A program made the translations under genes and the position numbers. From Hyalella azteca (lineage: Eukaryota; Arthropoda; Malacostraca; Amphipoda; Hyalellidae), in assembly GCF_000764305.2 (NCBI RefSeq), contig NW_025931366.1:25070-89069 (forward strand): a stretch of 64,000 nt of DNA, written 5' to 3'. Of this stretch, positions 21,903-34,435 are shown piece after piece (position 1 is the first letter of the stretch; each line of letters starts with the position of its first letter). The notes beneath the pieces were generated by a model. It saw nothing but the letters and a program-made list of their open reading frames with translations. It was not told where the DNA came from and did no database searches.

Positions 21903-22365
21903 TTAACACGTTGGCCGCGATGTGCGCCATATATGTACACGCTGTACTTCTCAGAATCGCGATGTGTACACATGTGGTACATTCATATGAAAAATACATA
22001 TTTTTATAAAATCTTATAACTCTTTCAAATTTAAAATTTCAATGATGCAATTAAATAGGCATGTTAGGGAATGCTTTGAAGTCAACTACTGCTTAGAGAA
22101 ATAGTTTTATTTTCAAATGCAAGTAATACAAAAATTACGAAATTTGTGTCAATTGATAAAAGCAATATATATATCTATCTTTGTATGAAAAGAAAATATA
22201 ATATTTTCTTATTGATCTGAAACTAAAAAATTGGGTGTTGCCAACATCATTATACTTCATACCTGATTGAAAAACAATTATCGCACATGTATGACTTTCC
22301 TTCACAGTCACCAAGGTATTTTTTTATCCCTTGAGTTTCACCTTTGCTACGGCACTTCCCTCATT

Positions 22366-22366
22366 N
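22366..22366. other. Single N at a homology breakpoint
   Basis: The only ambiguous base in the window. Sequence right of it is homologous to 28236 onward (hAT copy 2); sequence left of it is not. It therefore marks either an assembly join or the truncation point of hAT copy 1. Confidence 0.9.
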
Positions 22367-23922
22367 ATAGATCTACTAGTTTTATGTCCTATAAATCTAC
22401 CAGACTCTACCCTCTATACACACCAACTAGTAGTGACTGAGTGACTGACTGCACTGTTCCCATTTAGTTTAGACCAATAAACCAATACTAAGCATAAACT
22501 GAATGATAACCAAACAAACCTCATACAACTTGAAACAAGACTTAAGTTATGAGAAAAGCTAACACTGTTTGAAATAAACATGTGCACAATTCAAATATTT
22601 TATATCCATTCACTGCATTTAATTATTTTATATATAGTCTTATAATTGTAATTGTTTTGTCTCTAGTTTAAAATTCACATATTTAAAGATTGAAATTAAA
22701 TATTTTAATTAGAATACTCGTATTAGGGTGGAAAATCTTTCTAATTGCCTTTAAGGTCAATACAATCTCAACCACTCAATATACTGGGTGGGGCAGAACT
22801 GATTGAGCAGTTTTGAGGTAAAATAAAAGAGTAACGGTACATAAAGAAGAAAAATTATTTTCCTAGAGGTTAGCATAACATACCATTTAGATTACTTATG
22901 TTTTGAAAACAATATCTGGAAGATAGGGCCGTTAGGTGCAACACACTGTTGTAGTCATTCTCAGAGGAGGGAGTAACCGTAACAGTGAATTCCTATCGCT
23001 ATGCTGCAATGTTGCAAAATGTCTTGCAGCCCATGATGGCAAACATTGTTGAAAATGAAGCATTGGGAGATGTGTGGTTCCAGCAGGATGGGGCTACAGC
23101 TCACACAGCCCGAACTCCATGTTTTGAAACTCATGTTCCCAGACTCTGAGGCCTGAGGGGTGATTTACAATGGCCTGCAAGGTCACCTGATTTGAGCATT
23201 TGCAATTTCTTTCTTTGGGGACATCTAAATGAAAGGGTGTTCAGAAGTTGCCCTTGCACTCTACCACAGCTAAGGGAACAGATTATTGCAGCAGAGGTTA
23301 TGGCCATACCTCGCCATATGTGTGAACGTGCTGTAGGAAACTTCCGAGAACGACTCCAACAGTGTGATACAGTTAACAGACACCATCTTCCTGTTATTGT
23401 TATCAAAACATAAGTATTTCAAATGGTATGTTATGCTAATCTTGAGGAAAATAAATTTTCTTCTTTATGTACCGTTACTCTTTTATTTTACCTCAAAACT
23501 GCTCAATCAGTTCTGCCCCACCCTTTATAAGCTAGCTAGCACATTTAAATTGTATATTGTAATCAATGCATAACAAATAGTCAAATAGTTAAAGACTAAT
23601 TATAGCCTTATAAGAATTAGCTAAACTGCAAGCTACGTATGCACACTTGATGCCTCTGTACCAAAAACATTGAATTTATTGGAACCTAATACACACTAAA
23701 GGCAACAAGTTTATATACCAATTTGTCATTCATAGTACATTTATACTAATCAAAGAATAACAATACCTCAATATAAATTAAAGACTGCCACTTAATATAT
23801 TCAAATATATGAAAAAATCAAATAAATCAAATAAATAAAAAAAAATCATGATTTTTTTATAAAAAAATCAAGTGATTTAATCACATGATTTAATCATTTT
23901 GATTTAATCATTGCCAACCCTG
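22367..23922. mobile_element. hAT-like element copy 1, left end missing
   Basis: Homologous over its length to 28236-29769, including the nested mariner-like insert. The right end has GATTTAATCATTGCCAACCC TG, the same terminus as copy 2. About 390 bp of left end present in copy 2 are absent here; the break coincides with the N at 22366. Confidence 0.8.
22784..23525 (+). mobile_element. Mariner-like element relic (copy 1), nested in hAT
   Basis: 742 bp with long near-perfect inverted termini (GGGTGGGGCAGAACTGATTG, AGCAGTTTTGAGGTAAAATA) flanked by TA. The interior encodes the C-terminal half of a DDE transposase on the plus strand, with frame breaks. Visible pieces are FQQDGATAHTAR (second catalytic Asp), WPARSPDLSICNFFLWGHL (third Asp and FLWG) and a tail with LREQIIAAEVMAIPRHMCE. 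The N-terminal DNA-binding part and first Asp are gone, so it is a non-autonomous deletion derivative. Confidence 0.85.
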
Positions 23923-24190
23923 GAAGAGTTCTACTGCAATGTACCAAAACCTGGAGTTATTTGGAGTTCTTTTACCAAAAAATATAATTGATTTTACCAC
24001 CCGGTCTAAGTTACCCCAAGAGCTGGGGTAACAAAGACCATCATTTTTTTTGAAATTACATAAAGACTATGAGAGGCAGGAGCCAGCAATTTATGGTGAG
24101 TGAAGCTAGAGTATAGACCTGTATTTTGCATGTTTCAATTCAAGTTTAATTTAGCTAGTAAAAAAATGGCATCATTTATAAAAGAAAAAG
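23923..24190. repeat. Arm 1 of a long inverted repeat (TTACCCC family)
   Basis: GAAGAGTTCTACTGCAATGT through AGTTACCCCAAGAGCTGGGG to GACCTGTATTTTGCATGTTT is the reverse complement of 25449-25680, with a few percent divergence by eye. hAT copy 1 ends exactly at the left edge, so that hAT appears to have inserted into a member of this family. Confidence 0.8.
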
Positions 24191-25448
24191 TGGTCTAAGT
24201 TACCCCATTTTACGGTAGTCATAATGAGTGCAATTATGACTCAAAACTAATGTAGATTTCTTGCGCGCATCATTCGCAGTGATAAAAGTGATAACTTTAG
24301 GCGTTTTTCCGCAATATGAGCCATAGATGCATGTCTTTGCTTGATACACATCGCCCACAGTATTAGAAGAGATTACGATAGGCGGCGTGAGCCAATATGA
24401 GCCACAACAGCCGTGGCTTCATTTGGTACACATCGCCTGGAATAATGACGAATTTCAACCCTGAGCGATGTGTACCAAATGGGGCCACGAATTTTACGTG
24501 ACACATTGACAGAACATACCCTTGCAGAGCTGCACACAACTTTTCTCCTTGCTATCTGCTGGGTAACTGAAGATATACAAGTTTGAACCTATCGCCCGTA
24601 CGGCATTCGGTCCAAATCAGCAATAGCGGCCAACGTGTTAATGTGCCATTATTTTGTCAAAGGACTTTATCTTTTGCAATAATCATAATGATTTACAGTT
24701 GTACTGTACTAAGATAAGTGTTGTTAATACCAATAGACGATACAATCGTTAATTAAAGATGTTACGTTGCCATCTTGCGTAAGGAAGCTAGACATCTTAG
24801 AGCCTTTTCTAGTTAGAGGTAGTTGTTTTATAAGAAGTCGATTATAACTTATAGTCATGTCGTCCAAATGTTAAATTCTTTATTAATATGATTTTATTAG
24901 GTGATAGTACTTCTCATTATATTTGATAATGCTTAGTCAATATTCATTTGTCTAGTCTATTGATGAACTGGTATCAACTCAGGCAATTGCGAGTAATTAT
25001 CCTTGAGTTAATCTATCTTAAATCAACTTTCACTTATCATTATTTGACTAAAAGATTATAATATGATTCTATTTGGTTGTAATATACTATGTTGTCTATA
25101 TCTTTGCATATAGACGAATTTAGTAGCCCGTTTCTTGTACATTGTAAACGAAGTGTTGAGGTAAGCTCATTTTGGCTGAGTTACCCCCTCGTTGTGTGCA
25201 CTCAGAAGTTGTGTGTGCTCAGTGGTGCTGGGTTGGGGTGACACGGTTTTGACTCAAATCAGGCAGAGCCAAATTTGGGCTTCCAAGAAAAAACTCCACC
25301 GCAGTTCTGGGCATAACTCTTAATGAGTTCCACTAATGGACTAACAACGGCATAGGTGGAGTTCTTGGATAGTTCCAGGTTTTGGCTGCGTTGGGCTGTT
25401 AACAGCCATTCAAATCGCACCCTCGAGGTAGAGGCTAATAATAACCCT

Positions 25449-25685
25449 CAATTAAACTTGAATTGAAACATGCAAAATACAGGTCTATACTCTAGCTTCA
25501 CTCACCATAAATTGCTGGCTCCTGCCTCTCATAATCTCTATGTAATTTTAAAAAAAGTGGTGGTCTTTGTTACCCCAGCTCTTGGGGTATCTTAGACCGG
25601 GTGGTAAAATCAATTATATTTTTAGTAAAATAACTCCAAATAACTCCAGGTTTTGGCACATTGTAGTAGAACTCTTCTAGTTACT
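25449..25685. repeat. Arm 2 of the long inverted repeat
   Basis: Reverse complement of 23923-24150. The intervening 1.3 kb includes the piggyBac-like right end. Together the arms could form a stem of more than 200 bp if transcribed. Confidence 0.8.
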
Positions 25686-25861
25686 ACATATGCAAATGAC
25701 AAACTTGAGGAAAGTGTCATAGTTTGCAAATGGGGGGCGCCACCCCATAATAGGGGAAATGTGACTACCATAAAATGGGGTAACTTTGACCACTTTTTTT
25801 TCAAAATGATGCCATTTTTTTACTAGATAAGTTAAACTTAAATTGAAACATGCAAAATACA

Positions 25862-26310
25862 GGTCTATACTCATGCATTGTAGTAGAACTCTTCTAGTTA
25901 CATATGCAAAAGACAAATTTTAGGAAAGTGTCATAGTTTGCAAATGGGGGGCGCTGCCCCCAAATGGGCAAAATGTGACCACCTAATGGCAGCCGTGACG
26001 GGGTAACATAGACCGGTTTGGAAATTAAGTTAAAATTACCATATATAAGACTCTGTAGAGTCTGAAACATAAAGAAAAAAACATTAATAGGTATATCAAA
26101 CATAAAATATGTTATATAGGTACCTATGGTAATTTTAACCTAATTTCCAAGCCGGTCAATGTTACCCCATCACGGCTGCTATTAGGTGGTCAATGTTACC
26201 CCATTGGGAGGTGGCGCCCCCCATTTGCAAACTATGACACTTTTCTAAAATTTGTCTTTTGCATATGTAACTAGAAGAGTTCTACTACAATGCATCAAAA
26301 CCTGGAGTTA
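25862..26310. repeat. Close palindrome with about 180 bp arms
   Basis: Left arm about 25862-26045 (TAGTAGAACTCTTCTAGTTA, GTGTCATAGTTTGCAAATGG, GTGACCACCTAATGGCAGCC) is complementary to the right arm about 26110-26310 in reverse order, with about 60 bp between. It is built from the same TTACCCC family as the neighbouring repeat. A further partial copy lies at 25686-25861 and fragments continue to 26590. Confidence 0.8.
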
Positions 26311-26783
26311 TTTTACCGAAAAATAAAAAAATTGGAGGGGGGTACTCTGACAAGCTTTAAATAATAGCTTTTTTTTTTTGTGGGTCACATTATTAATTTT
26401 TTAACCTATTAGATATGCAAACTTTTTAAATCTTTCTATTGTGTTATGTAGCCTCAGTATTAGGCCTTTAATGCCCCACTGACAAAATTTTTCTATGTCA
26501 AATAGTTTTTGAGTTGTGAGGGTTTTTGTTAAAAAAATGAAAAGTGGTCTAAGTTACCCCGCCTGTCTAAGTTACCCCATTTTACAGCAGGATTGGAATT
26601 TTTCTATTTGTTTCTGAAATCTCGCGGCTCCAACATGACAAATTTTCAATACATTTGGAATCTTGCGGCTCGATTGTGCACTTTTGTTAACAATTGGATA
26701 CATGGTGGTTTTTTAGGAAATCCTTGGGCATTTAGCCCCAGTGCCGTCCCCAGCACTCCAGCAGGCACACTGTGGCGCTCCGA

Positions 26784-26826
26784 AGCAAAAAAAACCTAGG
26801 TAGATCTAGGTTTTTTGCTTCCTGCT
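26784..26826. repeat. Short perfect hairpin
   Basis: AAGCAAAAAAAACCTAG and CTAGGTTTTTTGCTT face each other across a 6 base loop (GTAGAT). The T run on one side would make it terminator-like in shape, but there is no gene next to it. Confidence 0.6.
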
Positions 26827-26829
26827 AGG

Positions 26830-27839
26830 TTTCTAGGTCTTTCATTAACAAACTGATCCTAATTTAATTTTTTTCAGAATGGTGCACTGAAAGCAGAAAT
26901 CGGTTAATAATTATTGCCAAGAAAGGGAGAACTGCTATGAGACTTACGCGATGGAGCCATTTACAGGAGATATGAGAGTAGATTATGCATGGAATCAGGA
27001 TTCAGGAATGATCACGATTCATGAATAAATGTTAATTACTAAGTTACTATGCTCAGAAAATGAAGACTAGTTTAGTCAGTTATCAGTAATCCATTCGACT
27101 GATTCGAGTAGAGGAAAAACTGGAGATCGGAGTAATAACAGGCTGAACAGCACTTAGCAATCAACACACTTCAAAACTGTTAGGTGAATTAATTACGCGC
27201 CAGTCGCGGACTATAGATGTAACGGACTATAAACGAAGGACAATAAGGTAGACAACACTTAAAAGAATTTCGCACGCGTTAAAAGGGTCGAAAGCCTTAA
27301 ATTCAGTCGCAAGCCTTAAATATATATTAATATTTTTGCTTTCAAAACATACATTTATCTCCTATGTATATTGATTATCGGCTGCCGTTCTGCAACAAAA
27401 TAATGTTTCAATCATTCTAAATAGTCATGGCACATACAACGATAGGGTGAAAATATATAGATAAGAAAATTATAACCTAAGCCCAACAACTCATTGCTAT
27501 TTAAATTAAAAACTCATTAAGCAATTCATGTGTTTTTTTCCTTCCTAATTTTTATTTGTTCATAATTCTCTCATTTAATAATTTTATCACAACAATTATA
27601 TCCTTGACTTAAGGTTCGTTTGAACTTTGAAGAACTTCGAAAGGCGATGATGTGAAAATTCTGGTAAATTTTAGTAGACCGAATCGACAGTTCTGAGACG
27701 AATTTCCACTGAAAATGTTCCACGTCTAATTTTTTTAAATCGAAACCAATCTTGACCTAATAAAATGAAGGGTAGTTTTTTCGATATTATTCGAACTTCG
27801 AAGTAGTTCCCTTCAATATTATTTAGCAAATTAATGCTA
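26830..27839. other. No gene seen
   Basis: AT-rich spacer between repeat clusters with no recognised feature. Confidence 0.4.
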
Positions 27840-27847
27840 CTTTTTAC

Positions 27848-29769
27848 CAGGGTTGGTGATTTTTTTTCATTTTTTTTTAAATCAAAAAAATCAAAAATCA
27901 ATGATTTTTTCATGATTTTTTTTTATTTATTTGATTCTTTTATTTTTTCAGCTTTTTTGTCTTTTTGAAAGGTTATTTTTTATGTTGCAATTAGCCTACT
28001 AACAATAACAGTATATGGATCATAATGGATGGCTAAAAAGGGCACTTATTGCCTTCAATAATGGCCAACAGGCCAAGGTTGTGTTTTTCACTTTGCAATT
28101 TTTGGATAAACAATTATTGATAAGTCAATTCATTAGCTTTGTAATTATTGATAAGTCTATTCATTAGCAGATCTTCTAAACATTGAAGAGTCACACAACA
28201 TATAGGTAGCTGATAGCACAGTGCACAGCACTATCAATAGATCTACCGATTTTATGTCCTATACCAGACTCTACCCTCTATACACACCAACTAGTAGTGA
28301 CTGAGTGACTGACTGCACTGTTCCCATTTAATTCAGACCAATAAACCAATACTAAACATAAACTGAATGATACGGTAACCAAACAAACCTCATACCACTT
28401 GAAACGAGACTTAAGTTATGAAAAAAGCTACACTGTTTGAAATAAACATGTGCTCACTTTAAATATTTTATATCCATTCACTGCATTTAATTATTTTATG
28501 TATAGTCTTATAATTGTAATTGTTTTGTTTCTAGTTTTAAATTCACATATTTGAAGATTGAAATTAAATATTTTAATTAGAATACTCGTATTAGGGTGGA
28601 AAATCTTTCTAATTGCCTAAAAGTTCATTATAATCTCAACCTCTCAATATACAGGGTGGGGCAGAACTGATTGAGCAGTTTTGAGGTAAAATAAAAGAGT
28701 AATGGAGGTACATAAAGAAGAAATTTTATTTTCCTGGAGGTTAGCATAACATACCATTTAGAATACTTATGTTTTAAAAACAATATCTGAAAGATGGGGG
28801 CCGTTAACTGCAACACACTGTTGGAGTCATTCTCAGAGGAGGGAGTAACCGTGACAGTGAATTCCGATCGCTATGCTGCAATGTTGCAAAATTTCTTGCA
28901 GCCCAAGATGGAAAACATTGTTGAAAATGAAGCATTGGGAGACATGTGGCTCCAGCTCACACAGCCGAATGTCGCTCAATGTTTTTAAACGCATGTTCCC
29001 GGACATCTGGTGTCTCTGAGGGGTGATTTACAGTGGCCTGCGAGGTCACCTGAGTTGAGCCTTTGCGGTTTCTTTCTTTGGGTACATCTAAAAGATGAAG
29101 TCGCCCCCACACCCTACAACAGCTAAGGGGACGGATTATTGCAGCAGAGGTTATGGCCATATGTGTGAACGTGCTGTAGAAAACTTCCAAGAACGACTCC
29201 ACTACTGTGATGCAGCTATCAAACCCCATCTTCCTGATATTGTTTTCAAAACATGAGTATTTTAAATGCTATGTTATGCTAATCTTGAGGAAAATAAGCT
29301 TTCTTCTTTATATACCTCCATGCTCCATTACTCTTTTATTTTGCCTCAAAACTGTTCAATCATTTCTGCCCCACCCTGTATAAGCTAGCTAACACATTTA
29401 AATTGTATATTGTAATCAATGTATAACAAATAGTCAAATAGTTAAAGACTACTTATAGCCTTATAAGAATTAGCTAAGCTGCTAGCTACGTACAATGTAT
29501 TGCACACTTGAGTCTCTGTTCAATTTATTGGAACCTAATACACACTAAAGGTAACAAGTTTATATACCAATTTGTCATTCATAGTACATTTATACTAAAC
29601 CATGAATAACAATATCTCAATATAAATTAAAGACTGCCACTCAATATACTTAAATATATAAAAAAATCAAAAAAATCTAAAAAATCAAAAAATCATGATT
29701 TTTTTATAAAAAAATCAAGTGATGTAATCACATGATTTAATCATTTTGATTTAATCATTGCCAACCCTG
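27848..29769. mobile_element. hAT-like element copy 2 with 8 bp target duplication
   Basis: 1922 bp. Starts CAGGGTTGG and ends CCAACCCTG, flanked on both sides by the identical octamer CTTTTTAC (27840-27847 and 29770-29777). An 8 bp duplication with CAGGG termini is the signature of the hAT superfamily. The subterminal regions are runs of A and T with ATCATGATT palindromes. No hAT transposase reading frame remains. A mariner-like element sits inside at 28652-29378. Confidence 0.92.
28652..29378 (+). mobile_element. Mariner-like element relic (copy 2), nested in hAT
   Basis: 727 bp, TA on each side, termini CAGGGTGGGGCAGAACTGAT and its inverse. It shares the C-terminal transposase relic with copy 1 (GVTVTVNSDRYAAMLQN, ENIVENEALGDMW) but has lost the segment carrying the second catalytic Asp. 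It sits at the same place in the hAT as copy 1, so it inserted once before the composite was copied. Confidence 0.88.
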
Positions 29770-29777
29770 CTTTTTAC

Positions 29778-31500
29778 CATCTGCGCACGCATGAGTTTGT
29801 CAAATTACAACAACAAGGAGTTAATTAACAACTAAATTATGTATTGACGTTATCATTTTTTGTGCGTTGTCATAATTTTTTTATCGTTTGGTTTCATTCA
29901 GCTCGTTGAAAGTTAATTTTTAGCCCCTTACAAATGAGAAGCCAATTAAAAACAAAGCTATTTATTGACATCTAAATAAGTATTGAGAAGTACCTAGTCA
30001 TTAATTAATTACTATCATTATATAAAAAATCTAAGGAGATTATTTAAAAATGTAATGGAACAATGTAATTCTCACATGAAAAATCGTTTTCAATTTTTTT
30101 TAAGAGAACTCGATCATTGAGTTGCATCCTCTTATTTGTTTTAAGTGGTGTCAATAATCTTCTACCATTGAAGTGTCATTAGAGTGGCTTTTTCTATTTT
30201 TATAATTTGAAACGTGCCATAGGTAATGTTTAAATAATTTCTTATGAATTTTAATAATAGAAATCGGCTTTTCTTCAAGTATTTTTTAATTTTACTGAGT
30301 ATTTCAGTTTAAAACTTGTATAAACAATCGTGAAGTGCAATACAGCTAGCCATTGTACCTGTCAACAAAACATTTACAAATTAAAAGCAAAAAGCGGTCA
30401 ATTTTACGAAGAAATATGTGTAACTGAGGTTATAATTATTATTAGCAAAAGTTTTTTTGTGCATACCAGTGTCTGTTTAAGGAAGAATGTTACTTTTATT
30501 AATTTATAAATGATCTTGAAGATTAGAGTCATTTTGCGTTCCATGAGTAAGTTAAGACTGTGTTATCGCTCTAAGACTATTTTGCATTGATATACCGCTT
30601 ACACGAATTGACGAACACTGCTGTGAGCGCAATCTTCATTGCGCAGCTGGCAGCTGCACTGCCGCAGGCAGTGTTATCTAGACTGTCAGCGTGGGAGGTT
30701 GTCTGACAGAGGCTGCAAGCCGCTCCTCTAATTTAAGTTCGGCGTTCACAAAACTCAAATTACCAAGGTAATTTAAAATTAATATGTAATTGCACCATGA
30801 TTGGCTAGGAGGTAATTCATCTGGCGGAAATCTTGCGGTTTTGGAAATGGCGGGAAACCTCTAGTTGCGGCCCTAAAGGCAAATGTTTTCCATGTTTGTT
30901 TTATGGTATCATTCTAACTTGGAACTTGCCTCTTGCCAAGCCTCCTCATTCTTCCATGCACCTCCATGCTGAACAGTGCAACGTGGCTGTACCTGTATCT
31001 GAGAGTGATTTCAGGATACTCGGTTCCACTTCTGGCTGCTCAGATTTGAGAATTTTGGAGTCTCTACATATCTTTAAACGAAAACCATATCTCAATAATG
31101 CGTTTAGTTCATATAATCTGGAAATAGTAAATTGCTAGGCTTTTATATTCTTGTCATGCCCGGTCCCGGTCTCCCGGATGATACCCCTAGGACTAAGACA
31201 CTAAGTTGTTCCAATCTAGTCCTGTTTTTTTTCAATATGTTAGGTCTTGTTAAGGTTTTATGTCTGTCTTTGAATTTTGACTTATAAAATAATTTTATTC
31301 ATTTTTAGTAGGTTTAGTTTAGTCAAACTGATAACTGATGATAGAGCTGGACTCCAAAACGCTTTCAATATTGATAATTGATATGGTGAATCTTCTTGGC
31401 ATTATCTTTGCTTTTAAATTCCTTAGAAGTTAGAATTAGTATGTTTTGGGGTTGACTGGTCTGAACTCTGAAGACTCTGAACTTAGGAGTTAGGTACATA
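29778..31500. other. No gene seen
   Basis: AT-rich sequence with a GC-richer patch near 30600-30720 (GCAGCTGGCAGCTGCACTGC, self-complementary in part). No coding block with splice support. Confidence 0.4.
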
Positions 31501-31514
31501 CATGAGGCTGCGAG

Positions 31515-31660
31515 GCATAGTGGCAAAGCAGAGAGTTTTTTAGACTCTCCCTCAAGTTCATTTTTGAGTCCTATAAGTAGACAAGTAAAGCATAGTGGCA
31601 AAGCAGAGAGTTTTTTAGACTCTCCCTCAAGTTCATTTTTGAGTCTTATAAGTAGACTAG
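31515..31660. repeat. Tandem duplication, about 75 bp
   Basis: GGCATAGTGGCAAAGCAGAG AGTTTTTTAGACTCTCCCTC through GTCTTATAAGTAGAC is present twice, almost identical, at about 31514-31588 and 31589-31660. Confidence 0.85.
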
Positions 31661-31667
31661 TAAAGTA

Positions 31668-32085
31668 GGGTAAACGCGGTATAGTCCGACATCATAGGTA
31701 ATTCCGTCACCTCTCCAGCTTTTCCTTTATATTAAGCTTTGTTTTAGTTCCATGCGTTCATTGATGGTTGAAATGGTGACGTCATACATTTGCGTGTCGA
31801 AATACTGCAAAAACACTAGGTCTTGAGCGCTGACGCAATACGACTCACCACGTGTCGGATGTTGCCACACAAAATGACGGAATATAGGGATTTGGTAGGT
31901 TTCCATTCTAAAGGCTTTTTAATAAATATGGCAACATTTTGTGACGTTTCATCATTGCTGACGCGTAGTGAAGTGTTTTGAGAGTCATGTGAAGGCAACA
32001 GAACTTACGTAGCGCATACGGTTTTTTTTATAGTTTTTCATTTTTCGATGCGTCCTTAAAGTGTCGGAATATACCGCGTTTACCC
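31668..32085. mobile_element. Tc1/mariner-type MITE, TA flanked
   Basis: 418 bp. Starts GGGTAAACGCGGTATAGTCC GACA and ends with its complement (TGTCGGAATATACCGCGTTT ACCC), 24 bp inverted termini with one mismatch, flanked by TA (31666-31667 and 32086-32087). No transposase. The interior has weaker internal inverted copies of GTCGGA. Confidence 0.85.
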
Positions 32086-33109
32086 TATATTTGTGAATTT
32101 GTCTCACTCACTTGCTGATGCAGTGATGCCAATTGCTGAAACTGAATAGTAGGTACTTAGTTAGGGCTATATCAGGGTCATCAACAACCAAGTCTTGTAA
32201 GTTGTACCTACCTCATCAGTCATCACTAAACACTAATCATATATCATAATGGCAAACCACAGATTTTTCGAATTAATTCTTTTTTAATTTCTTCATCTAC
32301 CCCAACGGCCAACGCCAAGTCCCCAAGATGTAAACCAATTTCTTATGCATGATAAATTGTTGATACTGATAGTGCTATGCTGGTACGGTCAGTGGTACGG
32401 GTACCTATGTCAGGCTATGTGGTATCCATATTTTACTGACCGGTTACCGTAGTTGTTGTATAATTTTGGTGTTTGTAACTATTAATGTTAATTGATATCA
32501 ATCATATTTTCTTCGTCAAACGTCGAAGAATGGGCAGAACTTACACACGGCCGACGTCGTCCGCAACTTCAACCAGAAATCTTCATCTCATCTCTCTAGT
32601 CTCGAGTCTCGACTGCTATCCCTCAAGGTTAAAATGGGACGGAACGAAAAAATATCAGCAATCCGTATACTGAAAGACCAAATTATAAAATGTTACCTCT
32701 AATGGCTTTTAAATTGGAAAAAACTCAATGATTCGAGCATTTTTCTACATCTTTTTTATGCCATGACTTTGAATGTATAAAATTTTAATGACAATGCCTT
32801 TACGGAAAATATCAAGTAAATTACGAATTTGGAGTTTGGAAATTGGGGTCAGTCATGGAAAAATTGGAATTTTTCCATGACTGACTTAGAAATAAATAGC
32901 GACTGCAGTTCTACTTGTCCGTGGGGTTATTGACATAGTCGTGTGCAAATCGTACATCATTTGAACCACGTTCAAACTTAACTTATAATCCTTCGTGTTC
33001 TAGGTACGAGATTAAATTTTTCCATTTGCAGTGGTAGATGGTTGTTGCTTCTCTGACGAGAAAAACGCGATAAATGTTAAGAAATGACATATGACTCCAC
33101 AACGAGACT

Positions 33110-33560
33110 GAGATTTACATCTCAGCCGTTCCACTGGTACTAGATTTTGAAGGGGAGCGCAGCCGTGCACCACCAATTTTGTGCACCAATAAGCCCTGAA
33201 TCGAACGCCTTGGATCTCTCCGGACATCCACCATTCATCCGTGAACCACTCGGCTTTGTCTTCCTCCGGCCTCGCATAGAACCTGCCGTGCACCACCAGG
33301 CCGCTGATCGAATCTGACTTCCGGACATCGTTAAATTACGTAATTTCACGTTCACCGCATCTGAGGTTAGGTTTCAGATAGCATAGTTCTGTTCTAAAAT
33401 TTATCGTCCTTCGACAAGTGGCCGTTCGACCGAGGGCTGGTTCTACCCACGGCCTAGATACGGACGGCTTGAAGTGTTGAAGGCTACGTTCCGAAAGGCA
33501 GGAATCATGATGGTCCATTACATCCAGGGCAGTGGTGGTCAACGGCAGGCGACCCATTTG
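33110..33560. other. GC-rich island of unknown nature
   Basis: Distinctly GC-rich block with overlapping open frames on the minus strand. It contains an approximate internal duplication (TCCGGACATC with a GTGCACCACC block, near 33150-33240 and 33280-33320). I do not recognise a protein family; a repeat element or a decayed gene are both possible. Confidence 0.35.
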
Positions 33561-34435
33561 AAGAGGACAGGAGCTTTTATTAGCCTACATTTTGTCTCCT
33601 AAAGACAGACGACATACTCATAGTCACTTTCCTAAGTGCAGTCTCCTGAACGTTGTTTCTTGCCTAGATGCAGTCTCTTGTTGTAGTCAAATGCAGTTTT
33701 ACGGTGCATATACTGTTGAGTGTAGGCGAATAGGGTTAAAACGAATAATTGAGAGCAATTAATTAAAAGTTCCTGACTCTTCTCGGTCTGCAGCAAGAAA
33801 ATCGATTATAAAGGTTATTCATTATGAAATTCAAGTGAACATTTGAACTTCCGTGATGAAGACAATACATTAAATCCAAGACACATTAACTCCAAATAAT
33901 CATTTAGTAAGAATATGGGCATAAAAATCAATATTCGTATCGATAAAAATTTGCTCGTTGCTCAGCATAAATTCAAGGTCGTAGAAAAGGTTAACATCAA
34001 GGTTACTTTGTTTCCATGTTTCCATGTACTTCCATGTTTGTTTTGTACGTGCGTCATCGCGATTCCTTAAAAAGTCCGTTTCACGGTGAGACTATAATTT
34101 ATAAATAACGAGTAGTAAATTCTAGCGACTTTGTAAAGGAAATGTTTCATCTCACGAGTAGTTGATCGTAAATTCTGTTTTTGTTTCATTGAAGCTTCGG
34201 ATTTTAATAAGAAGGCATTAAATTAGCAACGAATTTCCATAACCGTGAAATGTAATTATGGGAGTCCGGTACTCTATTACAGCTAACAAAGATAACGCCA
34301 TTAACCTTCATTCTGTGCCTCAGTGGTCAGAAAAATCAATCCGTGTTCATCTTGTCCGTCAACATGGGACTGGTTCGTTCTCTCCGCGTCATAAATTCGT
34401 TAATATTATTTGCATTTGTCAAATTTTATGGGCTT

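Larger units (their letters stand above)
21907..24637. mobile_element. piggyBac-like terminal repeats flanked by TTAA
   Basis: TTAA at 21903-21906 is followed by CACGTTGGCCGCGATGTG. The reverse complement of that terminus, GCGGCCAACGTG, ends at 24637 and is followed by TTAA at 24638-24641. The 12 bp inverted termini with a TTAA duplication are characteristic of piggyBac-type elements. Subterminal copies of CGATGTGTAC occur at both ends (near 21959 and 24463). No transposase remains; the inside has been invaded by the hAT copy at 22367-23922 and by another repeat. Confidence 0.7.
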
